Source: Pycnopodia helianthoides
Lineage: Eukaryota; Echinodermata; Asteroidea; Forcipulatida; Asteriidae
Assembly: GCA_032158295.1 (NCBI GenBank)
Contig: CM063251.1
Coordinates: 16,443,738 to 16,507,737, forward strand
Reading direction: 5' to 3'
DNA length: 64,000 nt
A model generated the notes under the pieces. The model saw only the letters and a program-made list of their open reading frames with translations, did no database searches and had not been told where the DNA came from. The position numbers were made by a program, and so were the translations under genes. Below are positions 21,596 through 32,597 of the stretch, piece after piece. How positions within the stretch are numbered: position 1 is the first letter of the stretch; each line of letters opens with the position of its first letter.

Positions 21596-23447
21596 TTAGC
21601 ATACTTCCTCAATCTCCTCCCAGTAGCAACCTTCGTTACAACATTCTTCTGAAAGGCTTCGTTTCTGGACGTTACGTGCTGACAAAAAGCCGTTGGCTTT
21701 GCCTCGGTTCACGAATGCTGGGAAGAGAGAAATTTATCACTGACTTAAAAAAACAATAGCTTCATATCAGGTGAAGTTGTAATGTATGTTACAGCCCTTT
21801 CGGTTTATGGAAAAAAAAATACACAATTTTAATATTGAAACTTCTGAATTAGAGAATCTTTCAAATGCAAAATGCGTACACCATTTTTATTATTATTATT
21901 TTTTTAATGAAATATCGCCTAACTCACAAGGCCGAACGGCCACTCAAGGTGAGGGCTACACTTAACTGATTTGGACTGTTGACCCAAATCAACTGACACC
22001 AGAGGCACGTTGCCACCTACTCTTGGGGCTGAAACAGGGTTACCCCCTTCACAGTCCGTAAGGATGTAGGCATGGGTATCATCCACTAGGAGCCTGGCTG
22101 GTGGTAGAGCAGAATGCACTACCCTCCCAACTGTTTACGAAGCAATTATGGTTAAGTGCCTTGCTCAAGGGCACAAGTGTCGTGACCGGGGCTCGAACCC
22201 ACACTGTGCTGCTGACAACACCAGAGCTTGTCTTTAGCAGGAAGGGTGGGGAGTTCAAGTGAACAAACTACTCATTGCTGGAGTACCAGAATTCTCATTT
22301 TAAACTCGCAAATGAACGAACGGGTGACATAAGAAAGTACCTGACAGGTCGAGCTCTCTCTTTCTGGGAACAAATCCGCAGGTGCAGTACGTATACTTCT
22401 TTTCATTCAACGTCTCCCCACAGAATGTGTGTATCGGGCCAGTCCAACGCTTCTGCCTGCACCGAGACAAAAAGAAGAAGAAGAAGAAGAATTTTTATGT
22501 CTTAGTCTTTTTAGGTTATAAGTAATGATTGGTAGTTTTTTCTTGAAACGAAACAAAATTGTCATTGGGTTGAATTATTGTAGACCATTATGGATGGTCT
22601 TTCAGTGGATATTAACACATAATGGATAATTCTTTAAAATAATGATAGCAAACGTAACCCTGACCGATCCCCTGTGGACAGTAGCCGGGAGCAGACAGGC
22701 TTCAAGACTGACAAGAGCAACCACAAAATGGTGTATACTGTTAGTTGGGCAAACATCAGTGATGTCCCAAGCAACCACGTTAATAGCAGCCTTGGAATGG
22801 TTTAGTGGCTTAGGGACTCATTTAGCAGAACACCAAGGAAGCTGGAGCGAGTACAGCATAATTCTTTGTGCTTGCTGCAGCCAATTGAATTTGTCTGCAC
22901 AAGTGTATTTTCATAAAATCTGATGAAAAACAATTGAGTGTCTGCTTGCGCATTCACAGCACAGTGGATTCGCATTCTCATCTTACAAGAACCACCGGTT
23001 AATATTTTGCTTTGCTTACGGTTAAGTAGCAGCTATGGTGCTAAATAACATCACCACAGGAAGAAACGGTCTGCGTGCATGCCTTATATACAGAGCATTT
23101 GGCACAGAACATTTAACTTGGTGGACCCCAAAACGACGTTTAATATTAAAAGTATGAATCTGTCTCGTTTGACTTACCCCTCGCTCTTGACCTGATCGGC
23201 AAGCTGCTTACAAGAGGCTTCATCAAGTTCAGTACCTATTGTAGAAACAACAAGACAGTTGTTGAAAAATAACCAGTGGGTATACCATACAAGAAAAGAA
23301 AAAAGAAAGGAAAACAACAACAACAACTACAACAACAGCAACAAAAGCAACAACAACAGCAACAGCAGCAACAGCAACAGCAATAGCAACAGCAACAGCA
23401 ACAGCAACATCAACAGCAACAGCAACAACAGCAACAAAAACAACAGC

Positions 23448-23490
<43 letters not shown>

Positions 23491-23961
23491 TCAACAACAA
23501 ACAACAGCAGCAGCAGCAGTTATTTTAAACCATATGTCAAAGCACTATGATGTGTTGTTCACACAGCCATGGATGGAGTATTTCTGTTTAAAAGTGTTCC
23601 CATTTATTATTGATAACTTGTTTCATTATCGATTTTCTTGCAAAATACAAACCCAGCTACATACAAAACTATCATTAACCATTCATCGCTCTACATGTGT
23701 AGTTCGGGGAAAAAACGTAGTTATTACGTCACTTGTTGTTACAAATCTTTAATATGTCTTAGTATGTGACAATTACTTTCAATAGGATATGATTCTTAGA
23801 AATAACAAAATTGCCGCCAAGAAAAAACGTGTACAAAGTCTACGTTACTTGAGTTGGAAGATCAAAAAAAGATAAATTACCACAAAACAAAGAGGACCAC
23901 GGAGCGAGAAAAAAACACACCAAACAAACAAACAAACAAACAAACAAACCAAGGCGCAAAG

Positions 23962-24005
<44 letters not shown>

Positions 24006-24427
24006 AACATTAAATGAACAGCATTGAAAACAAATTAAAAAGCAAATAAAATATACCGGAAGATAATTACCATTTTCTTTTGGTTTGTTCTTCCTTTGTC
24101 ACTCAGTACAATAAATTGGAACTAAACGGCGTGTCTAAAAAATTGCACACAGACACTGTACTTAACACGCAGGGAACGATGACTACCAAAATAGCGCAAC
24201 CAAGATCACTATGACTGTAATTGCTATTTGACCATTTGACCAAATGATCAAAATTGTCAAAAATTGCCAAATTTGATCATTTGACCATTTGACCATTTTG
24301 GTCACCAAGTATTTGAAGCACCAAGCCTTCAACGCCTTGGTGAGTTCGGACAATTCAATAACTTACCAGAAATGCTGACTGCCAGGCAGACGGTTAGCAG
24401 CAGCAGTGCAGCCATAAAGCGATTCAT
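21596..24427 (-). CDS. insulin/relaxin-superfamily peptide precursor, paralogue C
   Basis: Four exons: 24367-24427, 23178-23235, 22341-22456 and 21596-21717. Phases run 1, 2, 1 and every boundary is GT-AG. The 118-aa product has a signal peptide (residues 1-20, MNRFMAALLLLTVCLAVSIS), an N-terminal propeptide with one Cys (21-40), Q-K-R (41-43), B chain 44-70 with F-C-G-E-T-L and C52-x11-C64 then C66, an R-K-R site (71-73), C-peptide 74-96, K-R (97-98), and A chain 99-118 SLSEECCNEGCYWEEIEEVC. The A chain starts with the same S-L-S-E-E-C-C as copies A and B, so the three are paralogues. The extra B-chain Cys is conserved. Intron 1 carries CAA/CAG microsatellites and intron 3 carries a SINE. 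Family membership is firm; receptor type is not. Confidence 0.88.
21905..22265 (-). mobile_element. tRNA-derived SINE in intron 3 of paralogue C
   Basis: On the minus strand a B box (GTGGGTTCGAGCCCC) is followed by TTGAGCAAGGCACTTAACC, a conserved central block common in aquatic-animal SINEs. It lies between the B-chain and A-chain exons. Confidence 0.6.
23316..23520 (+). repeat. compound CAA/CAG microsatellite
   Basis: About 200 bp of CAA and CAG triplets in intron 1 of paralogue C. Poly-Asn and poly-Val frames on the two strands are artefacts. Confidence 0.95.
23920..24005 (+). repeat. (AAAC)n then (AAC)n microsatellite
   Basis: Tetranucleotide then trinucleotide tracts in intron 1 of paralogue C. 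Confidence 0.92.
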
Positions 24428-24486
24428 GATGATACACGACGGAGAAGGGAACAAGCACCGATGCACACATACTGCACCCACGAGGC

Positions 24487-24495
24487 TTTATAAAG
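24487..24495 (-). promoter_or_regulatory. TATA box of insulin-like paralogue C
   Basis: CTTTATAAAG lies about 60 bases upstream of the start codon on the minus strand, the same spacing as the TATA boxes of copies A and B. Confidence 0.55.
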
Positions 24496-24884
24496 CACTT
24501 TATTCAGCACTTCAGATCCATTTGAAGTCACGTGACCCTCACGGACAGATGGGAAGTTTTAGTCATTGGTTTAATATATATTATTAATAATAGCTTAGCC
24601 GACGGCATCATGTGTAATATCTACTATCGACCAATTTGACCAATAAACTCGTCTATAAAGCATTGTACAAAATATATTAAATTTGAATTGAATTTGACCA
24701 ATGATTGGTAAAGCCAGGAACAAAACCCAATAATAAAAAAATAACAATAAAGAGACAAATAAGTAAGTAGGTAAATAAGTGGTTACGATTAATAAAGATT
24801 AAAGATTTAGCGAGTCATGTTTTAACAAAGAATAACATCATCACAATTTCAAAATTTTGTTAAAAATAACAGACTAATTACCTT

Positions 24885-26365
24885 TAAACCACCTGAATGA
24901 ACAATTTCCGAAAAAGAAAACCTAGGGTTTCGAACCCTGTATCTTTGTGTTCAGAGTCCAGTGCCCTTCCATTGGATCACTGCTGCTCTTACTTAATTAT
25001 AATGCGTTTGAGTTCAATTTCAACCACCTAAATAAACAATTTCCAAAAAAGAAAAACAAGGGTTTCGAACCCTGTATCTTTGTGTTCAGAGTCCAGAGCC
25101 CTACCACTGGACCACTGCTGCTTTTACTTAAATATATTGCGTTCGGGTTTAATTTAAACCACCTGAATGAACAATTTCCAAAAAGGAAAACCTAGGGCTT
25201 CGAACCTTGTATCTTTGTGTTCAGAGTCCAGAGCCCTACCACTGGACCACTGCTGCTCTTACTTAAATATATTGCGTTTGGGTTTAATTTAAACTATCTG
25301 AATGAACAATTTCCAAAAAAGAAAACCTAGGGTTTCGAACCTTGTATCTTTGTGTTCAGAGTCCAGAGCCCTTCCACTGGACCACTGCTGCTCTTACTTA
25401 AATATATTGCGTTTGGGTTTAATTTAAACTATCTGAATGAACAATTTCCAAAAAAGAAAAACTAGGGTTTCGAACCTTGTATCTTTGTGTTCAGAGTCCA
25501 GAGCCCTTCCACAGGACCACTGCTGCTCTTACTTAATTATAATGCATTTGGGTTCTATTTAAACCACCTGAACGAACAATTTCCATAAAAGAAAAACCTA
25601 GGGTTTCGAACCCTGTATCTTTGTGTTCAGAGTCCAGAGCCCTACCACTGGACCACTGCTGCTCTTACTTAAATATATTGCGTTCGGGTTTAATTTAAAC
25701 CACCTGAATGAACAATTTCCAAAAAAGAAAACCTAGGGTTTCGAACCCGGTATCTTTGTGTTCAGAGTCCAGAGCCCTTCCACTGGACCACTGCTGCTCT
25801 TACTTAATTACATTGCGTTCGGGTTTAATTTAAACCACCTGAATGATTAATTTCCATAAAAGAAAAACCTAGGGTTTCGAACCCGGTATCTTTGTGTTCA
25901 GAGTCCAGAGCCCTTCCACTGGACCACTGCTGCTCTTACTTAATTACATTGCGTTCGGGTTTAATTTAAACCACCTGAATGAACAATTTCCGAAAAAGAA
26001 AACCTAGGGTTTCGAACCCCTTATCTTTGTGTTCAGAGTCGAGAGCCCTACCACTGGACCACTGCTGCTCTTACTTAATTACATTGCGTTCGGGTTTAAT
26101 TTAAACCACCTGAATGAACAATTTCCGAAAAAGAAAACCTAGGGTTTCGAACCCCTTATCTTTGTGTTCAGAGTCGAGAGCCCTACCACTGGACCACTGC
26201 TGCTCTTACTTAATTATATTGCGTTCGAGTTTAATTTAAACCACCTGAATGAACAATTTCAAAAAAAGAAAACTTAGGGTTTCGAACCCTTAATCTTTGT
26301 GTTCAGAGTCCAGAGCCCTTCCACTGGACCACTGCTGCTCTTACTTATATCATGCAATTGAGTTT
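24885..26365 (-). repeat. 135-bp tandem array of tRNA-Gln-like units (11 copies)
   Basis: Eleven units at 135-136 bp spacing; the GGG of GGGTTTCGAA starts at 24925, 25060, 25195, 25330, 25465, 25601, 25736, 25872, 26007, 26142 and 26277. On the minus strand each contains an A-box-like TGGTCCAGTGG, a loop CTCTGAA that would carry anticodon CTG (glutamine), and a B box GGTTCGAAACC inside a pairable T arm. The D stem pairs (GTCC/GGGC). The 3' side of the anticodon stem (CACAA) and the acceptor stem do not pair, so these are degenerate tRNA-derived units, not working tRNA genes. Units are highly similar, which suggests homogenisation. Confidence 0.9.
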
Positions 26366-26577
26366 AGATTAGGGAATTGGCTAGGAAGTGTAAAATGAAT
26401 CCTATCAATGCTGGACGCATAGTGAAACGTCTCGAACAAAACGTAAATCCAGTCCTCTTCAAAGAAAAACGTTGTGGGCCCAATAACCAAGCAGGTGGGT
26501 ACAATCTAAGGTGCTCTGATCTAAATCGAAGATTTTCACCTTTTCATTTACAGCAGTTACAGTCCTTTGTGCTCGCC

Positions 26578-26967
26578 TTAAAGGAACATTACAGAATTGG
26601 TAAGAAAAAAACTTGTAAAATATACGTTTTGATCACAGATTTACATAAAACTTACACGGTCTAATGATGATGATAGTAGAAAACATCCCCTGAAATATTT
26701 CTGTCTGAAATGCCATGTTTGATGAGAAATAAACTAATTTTTTGATTTGAGTTTATTGCTCAGTGAGCGTTTTATTAATTTCTTAAACCTATATGATTTC
26801 ATGCAAATGTGTAATCGGTTTTTCACTATTTTCTCGTGACCCAGATGGCCGATCGATCTCAAACTTCTACAGGTTTGTCAGTTTATGTAAATGGTGGATT
26901 ACATAAAGTGCTTACACTGCTAGCAACTGTTTTGTTAGCAACAACCAATTCTGTAATGTTCCTTTAA
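26578..26967. mobile_element. MITE, TTAAAGGAACATTACAGAATTGG family
   Basis: About 23-bp inverted ends (AAAGGAACATTACAGAATTG and the reverse at 26946-26967). The interior matches 45595-45972 in the opposite orientation, including GAAATATTTCTGTCTGAAAT. Confidence 0.85.
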
Positions 26968-28780
26968 GTGACTGTAATCTTTTACTTGTACTAGTTTGCT
27001 TTTTATCATGTTTTGATCTTCCCTTTGTTTGATATGTAATATCACCTTTCGTTCTTGTCCTTTAGTTTCTAGTAACCTCTATGTACTTATGTATTGATCT
27101 ATCAAAACTTGCATTAAAATACAAAAAAATAGAAAAGAAAACAGGGTCAATATTGCAAAAATTCTGGATTCTGAATTTCTTTCGTAGCATGTTTGGGGAA
27201 ATAACCAAAATTATTGATTCAGTTAGATACGGCAATTATGATAACCATTCAACTAATTAGCCACACATTATACGTAAGAACTACCTGCTTAAATTAGCTG
27301 GGCTTTGTACGTCAGTCACAATCAAGGATTATCAAGGATGTTTCCTCTTATACTAAAACCATTTTAGAGGAGCGTCATAACAAATTTGTAGCAATTAACA
27401 CTTGGCCCATCTAATTAATGCTGGCTAATATTAAACTCATATTCCACTCACAGTGTTCATGATTAACTACTTGTCTGTCCTCTGTACGACATTAATATTT
27501 TGTTTAAAGAGGGGCTCCACGGTCAAATTCAGTTTTGGGATCCACTCATTTTCCCAATAAATAGAGTACTCATGAAAGTGAGGGGAAGGATACAAGGCTG
27601 GTCTCCAACCTCAAGTTATATTGGTGTAAAATACCCTTGAGTTTGCCTTCTTGTGCATTTTTTTTTAACCCAAATTCCAACTTGTTCAGGCCAAGAAATA
27701 TTATAGAATTATCAATCAGGCCTAATCATTGCACCCAGGGCCCGAAAAGATGGCGGGATTATTGTCGATTTTGTTTCCTTTTTTGTTTGTGTGAAAAGAT
27801 AAAAATAAAAAATAAACTTACCCTTGAAATAGGATGAACAAATTAGTATAGCACCCCAATGGTGAGCCCAGTAATAAAATAATTATACCGTCACATTATT
27901 GATTATTTAGATATAAACAAGTTTGCAAAGTTTTACAGCATTTGAACAAAAATTACGGAAATTATGGCAAAAATAAGGTTTTTTAACCCCAAAATTGAAT
28001 GGTATTTTTCATTTGTTTTTTACGTTATTATGCAGAACTTGGTGAAATGAACATTCAGGCAAGTTTCATAAATATATACATATATCGCCTGAGTTTGTTA
28101 GGTTTATATATATATATTTTTTCTTTCGGTAGGAAAGACTTCACACTTAACTGCCCTACACATTAGTGCATGTACGTAGCTATTTTCAAAGATTCTAAAA
28201 AGTTGCAAGTCGTTAATAAATGTCAGTCGCGTTGTATGCTCTCACGAGATTATACCGCTCTCGCGATATTGCTGGCTCCTGAACACTGCCTCATTTAACG
28301 ACTTGTACAATTTGAGTGTTGTACGTATAGTCATTATGCACCTGTGTACGTAACACATTATTAAGGTTTGAGTTGCGGCCAATGAGACTGCCTGGACGCG
28401 CCCATTTAATCTGAGGGTGTTAATATTTTCAAATAATGTAAATACACTGAATTTGTTTAGGCTAGAGAGCATTTGTGAACGAGTTTGGTTTAGTTAACTG
28501 CTTCCAAAATGTAACAGTTTTGTCAATAATAATACTTCGCATCGACATTGATTATCTATGTATTCAAGATGTGTCCCTTGCCTCATAAACATGATTAAAT
28601 AAAACCTACCGGTAAAATGTCTGCTCGGTCCGTCAACCGATTTGTTTTTGACTGTACGGATAAAAACTTTTAATAAATGTTAGACTTTTGTGTACATAAC
28701 TCTGTATTACTTGCCACGATACTCAGTTATTACCATTTTGTATTTTGCTTTAACTCGTTCTAGAGCAAACCGGAGAGCAG
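26968..28780. other. non-coding stretch
   Basis: AT-rich, with no exon, RNA gene or repeat array recognised. Short open frames lack conserved features. Confidence 0.45.
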
Positions 28781-28914
28781 TGGTATAACGCCCTCTGTTG
28801 GCTTTGCGGAAGCCATCCACTAAAGAATGCAAAGGTCCCGGGTTCAATATCACAACGAGGTGACCGCGATTTATTCCTCGTAGGACTTGAAAATCACATC
28901 AGTAGGTCTGTATC

Positions 28915-29130
28915 GAAGTAAATGTTGCTATTAATTCCCAATGGGAGACTTTTGGAAGTAAATGTTGCTATTAATTCCCAATGGGAGACTTTTGGTGACG
29001 CTAGGTGGCAGCAAACTACCAGGTAAATCCATTGTTCTCGGAAATCTGCGCGTGCTCAGGACTACGTAAACAATAAAAATGTATACCTGGTAAGTCTGCT
29101 GCCGCCTAGCGTTCAAAAGTCTCCCACTCA
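28915..29130. repeat. 40-bp direct repeat joined to a foldback
   Basis: A 40-bp unit (GAAGTAAATGTTGCTATTAA at its start) occurs twice in tandem at 28915 and 28955. The second runs into an arm (GGGAGACTTTTG, CGCTAGGTGGCAGC) whose inverse (GCTGCCGCCTAGCG, CAAAAGTCTCCC) closes at about 29130. Confidence 0.7.
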
Positions 29131-29247
29131 TTTAATTCATCATTTAGACCATAATTTTTAACCAGTTTGTGCATGACTAATGCGCATGCGTCAGACATAC
29201 ACGCTGTATCAAAGTTGATGATGTAGTATTAGTAGTACACAATAACC

Positions 29248-29378
29248 GTGCAAGTCTCGCGCGTATTCGAACATTTTGGGACCACTTTGGTTGCACGTAC
29301 ATTGTTTGAACACGTGAAGGAGCAAAACTTGCGCACTTGAACGGGTCCTGTTCATTCGAGTACGCGCGAGACTTGCAC
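29248..29378. mobile_element. foldback element, GTGCAAGTCTCGCGCG ends
   Basis: Inverted ends GTGCAAGTCTCGCGCGTA and its reverse. The same end sequence plus GGTCCCAATAATGTTCGAA appears just left of the palindromic MITEs at about 3968-4075 and 11072-11180, indicating half-elements of this family there. Confidence 0.6.
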
Positions 29379-29389
29379 AGCCCATTGAA

Positions 29390-31740
29390 TCATCCCTCAA
29401 CCAAATTAGTCAATTAAACTCCGTCACTCATTGAAGATGGGTATCTCGCCACAAGAGGGTCAATTTATTTTACAACTAAAAAGATTTCATAATAATGGTT
29501 TTCAAACTATCTGAAGTAAAAATGTTGGCGGTTTATGCTTGATGAATATGACATGCATAAAATAAGTCATTATGATTAATTAGTTCTTTTCAGAGAGCTG
29601 CTTAAATGAACCTAAAAGGGTACTGCTAATGGGGTTTGAATGCCCACCGGACGCACATTCCGAGCTAGTTTAAATAATAGCTTAATCCTATTGTACGGCT
29701 ACGTTATCATAATAATTTGAATCTCTCACTTGAGTCGCTCCACTAAGTCAAACTCTGTGCTGGACAAAAAAATATCTTAATATAAATAAACTATTATGTT
29801 TATTTATTCGCTCAGGGTTTTTGGCAGTTAAAACATGCGACAGATTCGCTGCCTCATGACAGAGGGCGCACTTTAGGAACCTGGCTCAGAAGCTGTGTAT
29901 TGAAAGTGTTGAGGCATGGAGAGACTAGTTTTCTTTGGTTACATGGTTGCTGGAAGCTGATGTCGACCCAATTGTAGCACAACCCCCCAAAACAGTTTAG
30001 TCTGGCACCCTGGACCGAAAATGGCTTTCTCAATACCCAGCTCTGAGCAGGGCCCAATCTCATAGAGCTGCTTAAGCAAAACAAGAAAAGCACAATAAAA
30101 TTATGCCTACCAGAATAAGGTTACCAGTCACATGAACAGTCTGTGATTGGTATCCTGCTCATTTCTGCTAGGCAGAAACTTATCAAGCAATAATTTCTGC
30201 TTAAAGCAGCTCTATGAAATTAGGCCATCGAATATGCTATCGAGTAGGCCTATCGAGTATGCTATCGAGTATCTAAACGTAGGCATCCTATCTTCGGTAG
30301 ATTTATATAATAAGCATAATGGGATATTTACATCTTGAGATAAGACTAAAGTAAAAATGTCTGCACATGTACATATTACTCTCAATCGTATACAGTTCAT
30401 TTCCATATGTTGAACACTAATCTTCTTCTCTCGTTTTTTAACATGTAATCCACTGTAAAACAAAAGTGAATTCTTCAATCAACGCGCGGTTTTCACGTCA
30501 CCAAAGTACTGCCAGTCTGCAACACAGCACGAAAACAAAACTATAGAAAAGTACCTTCGCTTGTTGTTTGTTTTGTTGTTGTTGTTGTTGTTGCTGTTGT
30601 TTTGTTGTTTTGTTTGTGTATGTTTTTTCAATGCTGAACATGGTAGCCATTAGTACATAATCACATTCGCAAGTCCACCGAAACTTTATCAAATATGTTT
30701 GTTTTGTTTTTTTCTTTTTAGGGAAAATTTATAGAAATTTTCAAGCTCTAATTTTGCAGTTTTAGGATGAAACAATAAATGCAAGTTTTGTAAATCTCAC
30801 ACAGGCACATTGTGTTCAATGCGTAAAAAAGCTTAATAAATATACAAGGGTAAACCAGGGAGGTGACAGCCAGGGGCGCAGTGTGGTGGAAGTCACAGTC
30901 CACGCCCGCCAGTGAAATACCATACGATCACACGACGGTGTAGGTTTGTGGCTCCCAATGATACGACCCCCAGATCGGATCTAGTCTGGTGTCATCGATG
31001 AAATCCAACGTATCGACCCCAAATCTCTTCAACCTCCTTGCAGGTCACTCAAATGATATCTAGTCCATCTATAACAATGCTAGATGACCGTATGGTTTCA
31101 AAGAGGGCACGAGAGGCTGTTAACAACGTGGTACCATTATGTAGGTCGGCCCATTTTATGTAGCTGGCCCTAAGTGTAGAAAATGGCTATTTGTCCTGCT
31201 GTATGTTCATCGCGAGATCCTCTGAGTGCTTTCAAGGTTTAACAAAAGGTTTAACGTACGTGTTGAAGGGGTGAGGAGGATCACATCAGTAAGAATAAGA
31301 AAAATAGGGGGGGGGGGTCTAACTGGTTAGCATACAATATACTTTTTACGAGAACGGAAGAGCATCTTGGAAATCCTACCAGCCGAATTTCTACTGCCAA
31401 GTTAATTGCTTGTGTCTCGTCAACGTGTCCCCCTATATAAGTGCCGGGTAATATATTAATTTTGCATTATTAAATAATTGTAACTGTACACAGTTACCAA
31501 ACGTATTGGACGAAGAAGCTTATATTTATATCTCAAAGAGGCACTTTATAAGCGTCATTCCATCGAACTATATATTCCACATAACAACAAAGAAATCTGT
31601 GAACAGTGATAGCGTCACTTTCTGCCTAGCGCATCGGGTATGTATAATTCCTCCGTATCCGTTTGGACATCGTATTTACCCATATAAATAAAATAGAACT
31701 AAGAGAATGCTATGTGTGCTTATCAATGCATATCTGCTGT
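29390..31740. other. non-coding stretch with (TTG)n tract
   Basis: No gene recognised. A GTT microsatellite lies at about 30565-30615 and a G tract at about 31307-31317. Confidence 0.45.
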
Positions 31741-31747
31741 GAGGCAT

Positions 31748-31915
31748 GTCATGCGCGCTGCCATTATAGCTGTATGGCAAATTCCAGCTTTCCCATTGGT
31801 TGATCTGGTTAATTTTGCCAAACAGACATATGTCATGCGCGCTGCCATTATAGCTGTATGGCAAATTCCAGCTTTCCCATTGGTTGATCTGGTTAATTTT
31901 GCCAAACAGACATGT
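31748..31915 (+). repeat. 84-bp tandem duplication
   Basis: Two essentially identical 84-bp copies (second from 31832). The part with GCTTTCCCATTGG and ATTTTGCCAAA resembles the reverse strand of 48560-48610 and 56470-56525, so the unit derives from a dispersed repeat. Confidence 0.85.
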
Positions 31916-32190
31916 CACATGCAACCTCGTCCCCAGGGTGTGTCGAGCAGTACGAGGTTGACGCTCTCTCACCCTGGTATTGGATCATTTTGCATATTCA
32001 AAAATGTTGGATACGTATGCAAATTAGATTAGTCTGGCTGCCTTTCGATTGCCGGCCAGCTGTTTTGACAAAGGTTAACATTTGGTTTTGTCCAATCATG
32101 GTCCGAGTAAGGAGTTTCCCTCCCAAGGTTTACTATTGTAAACATGGTTGGAAATAAAGTAAACCATGGGGACGAGGTTGTGTCACATGG
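31910..32190. mobile_element. MITE-like element, CACATGCAACCTCGTCCCC ends
   Basis: CATGTCACATGCAACCTCGT at the left and GGGGACGAGGTTGTGTCACA at the right form inverted ends about 25 bp long with one or two differences. No coding content. Confidence 0.6.
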
Positions 32191-32504
32191 TATTGATACT
32201 CTATGTCCACAGTTGACAAAGAGGGCGTGCACAGCAGACACAGACAACAATCGAGCTCAGCATTCTCTGTGTTCTATTTCTATGTATATACCCTATCTGC
32301 AACTACTATATATTTGCGTAATTGTTTTCAATGTGATCTTTGCGATGGTAACAAACGTTATTTATTTTACTAGTATACACTTCATTAAAACAAATCGGGT
32401 CACATCTACGAATATCTTAATCACATGCACAATACGTGGAGCATTCACAATTATAATTAAAATGATACTATCGTTTGTAAAAAATATTCAACTGAAGTTT
32501 GGTG

Positions 32505-32533
32505 TTTATTTTACATGTCACTATAGGTTTATT
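32505..32533 (-). terminator. candidate polyadenylation signals of the kelch-like gene
   Basis: AATAAA occurs twice on the minus strand (32528-32533 and 32505-32510), 65 and 88 bases past the stop codon. Confidence 0.5.
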
Positions 32534-32597
32534 CAGCTTTAAAATTAAGGTCTGCTGTTTTGTTTATGACCACCCCCTGTGTTGTGTGTGTGGCTAT

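Noticed and set aside
23229..23528. Poly-Val and poly-Asn frames of about 90 codons
   Set aside because: They translate a CAA/CAG microsatellite inside an intron.
24885..26365. Eleven working tRNA-Gln genes
   Set aside because: The D and T arms can pair, but the anticodon and acceptor stems do not, in every unit.
26377..26664. 95-codon plus-strand frame
   Set aside because: Its second half is the terminal part of a MITE, and the first half has no recognisable feature.
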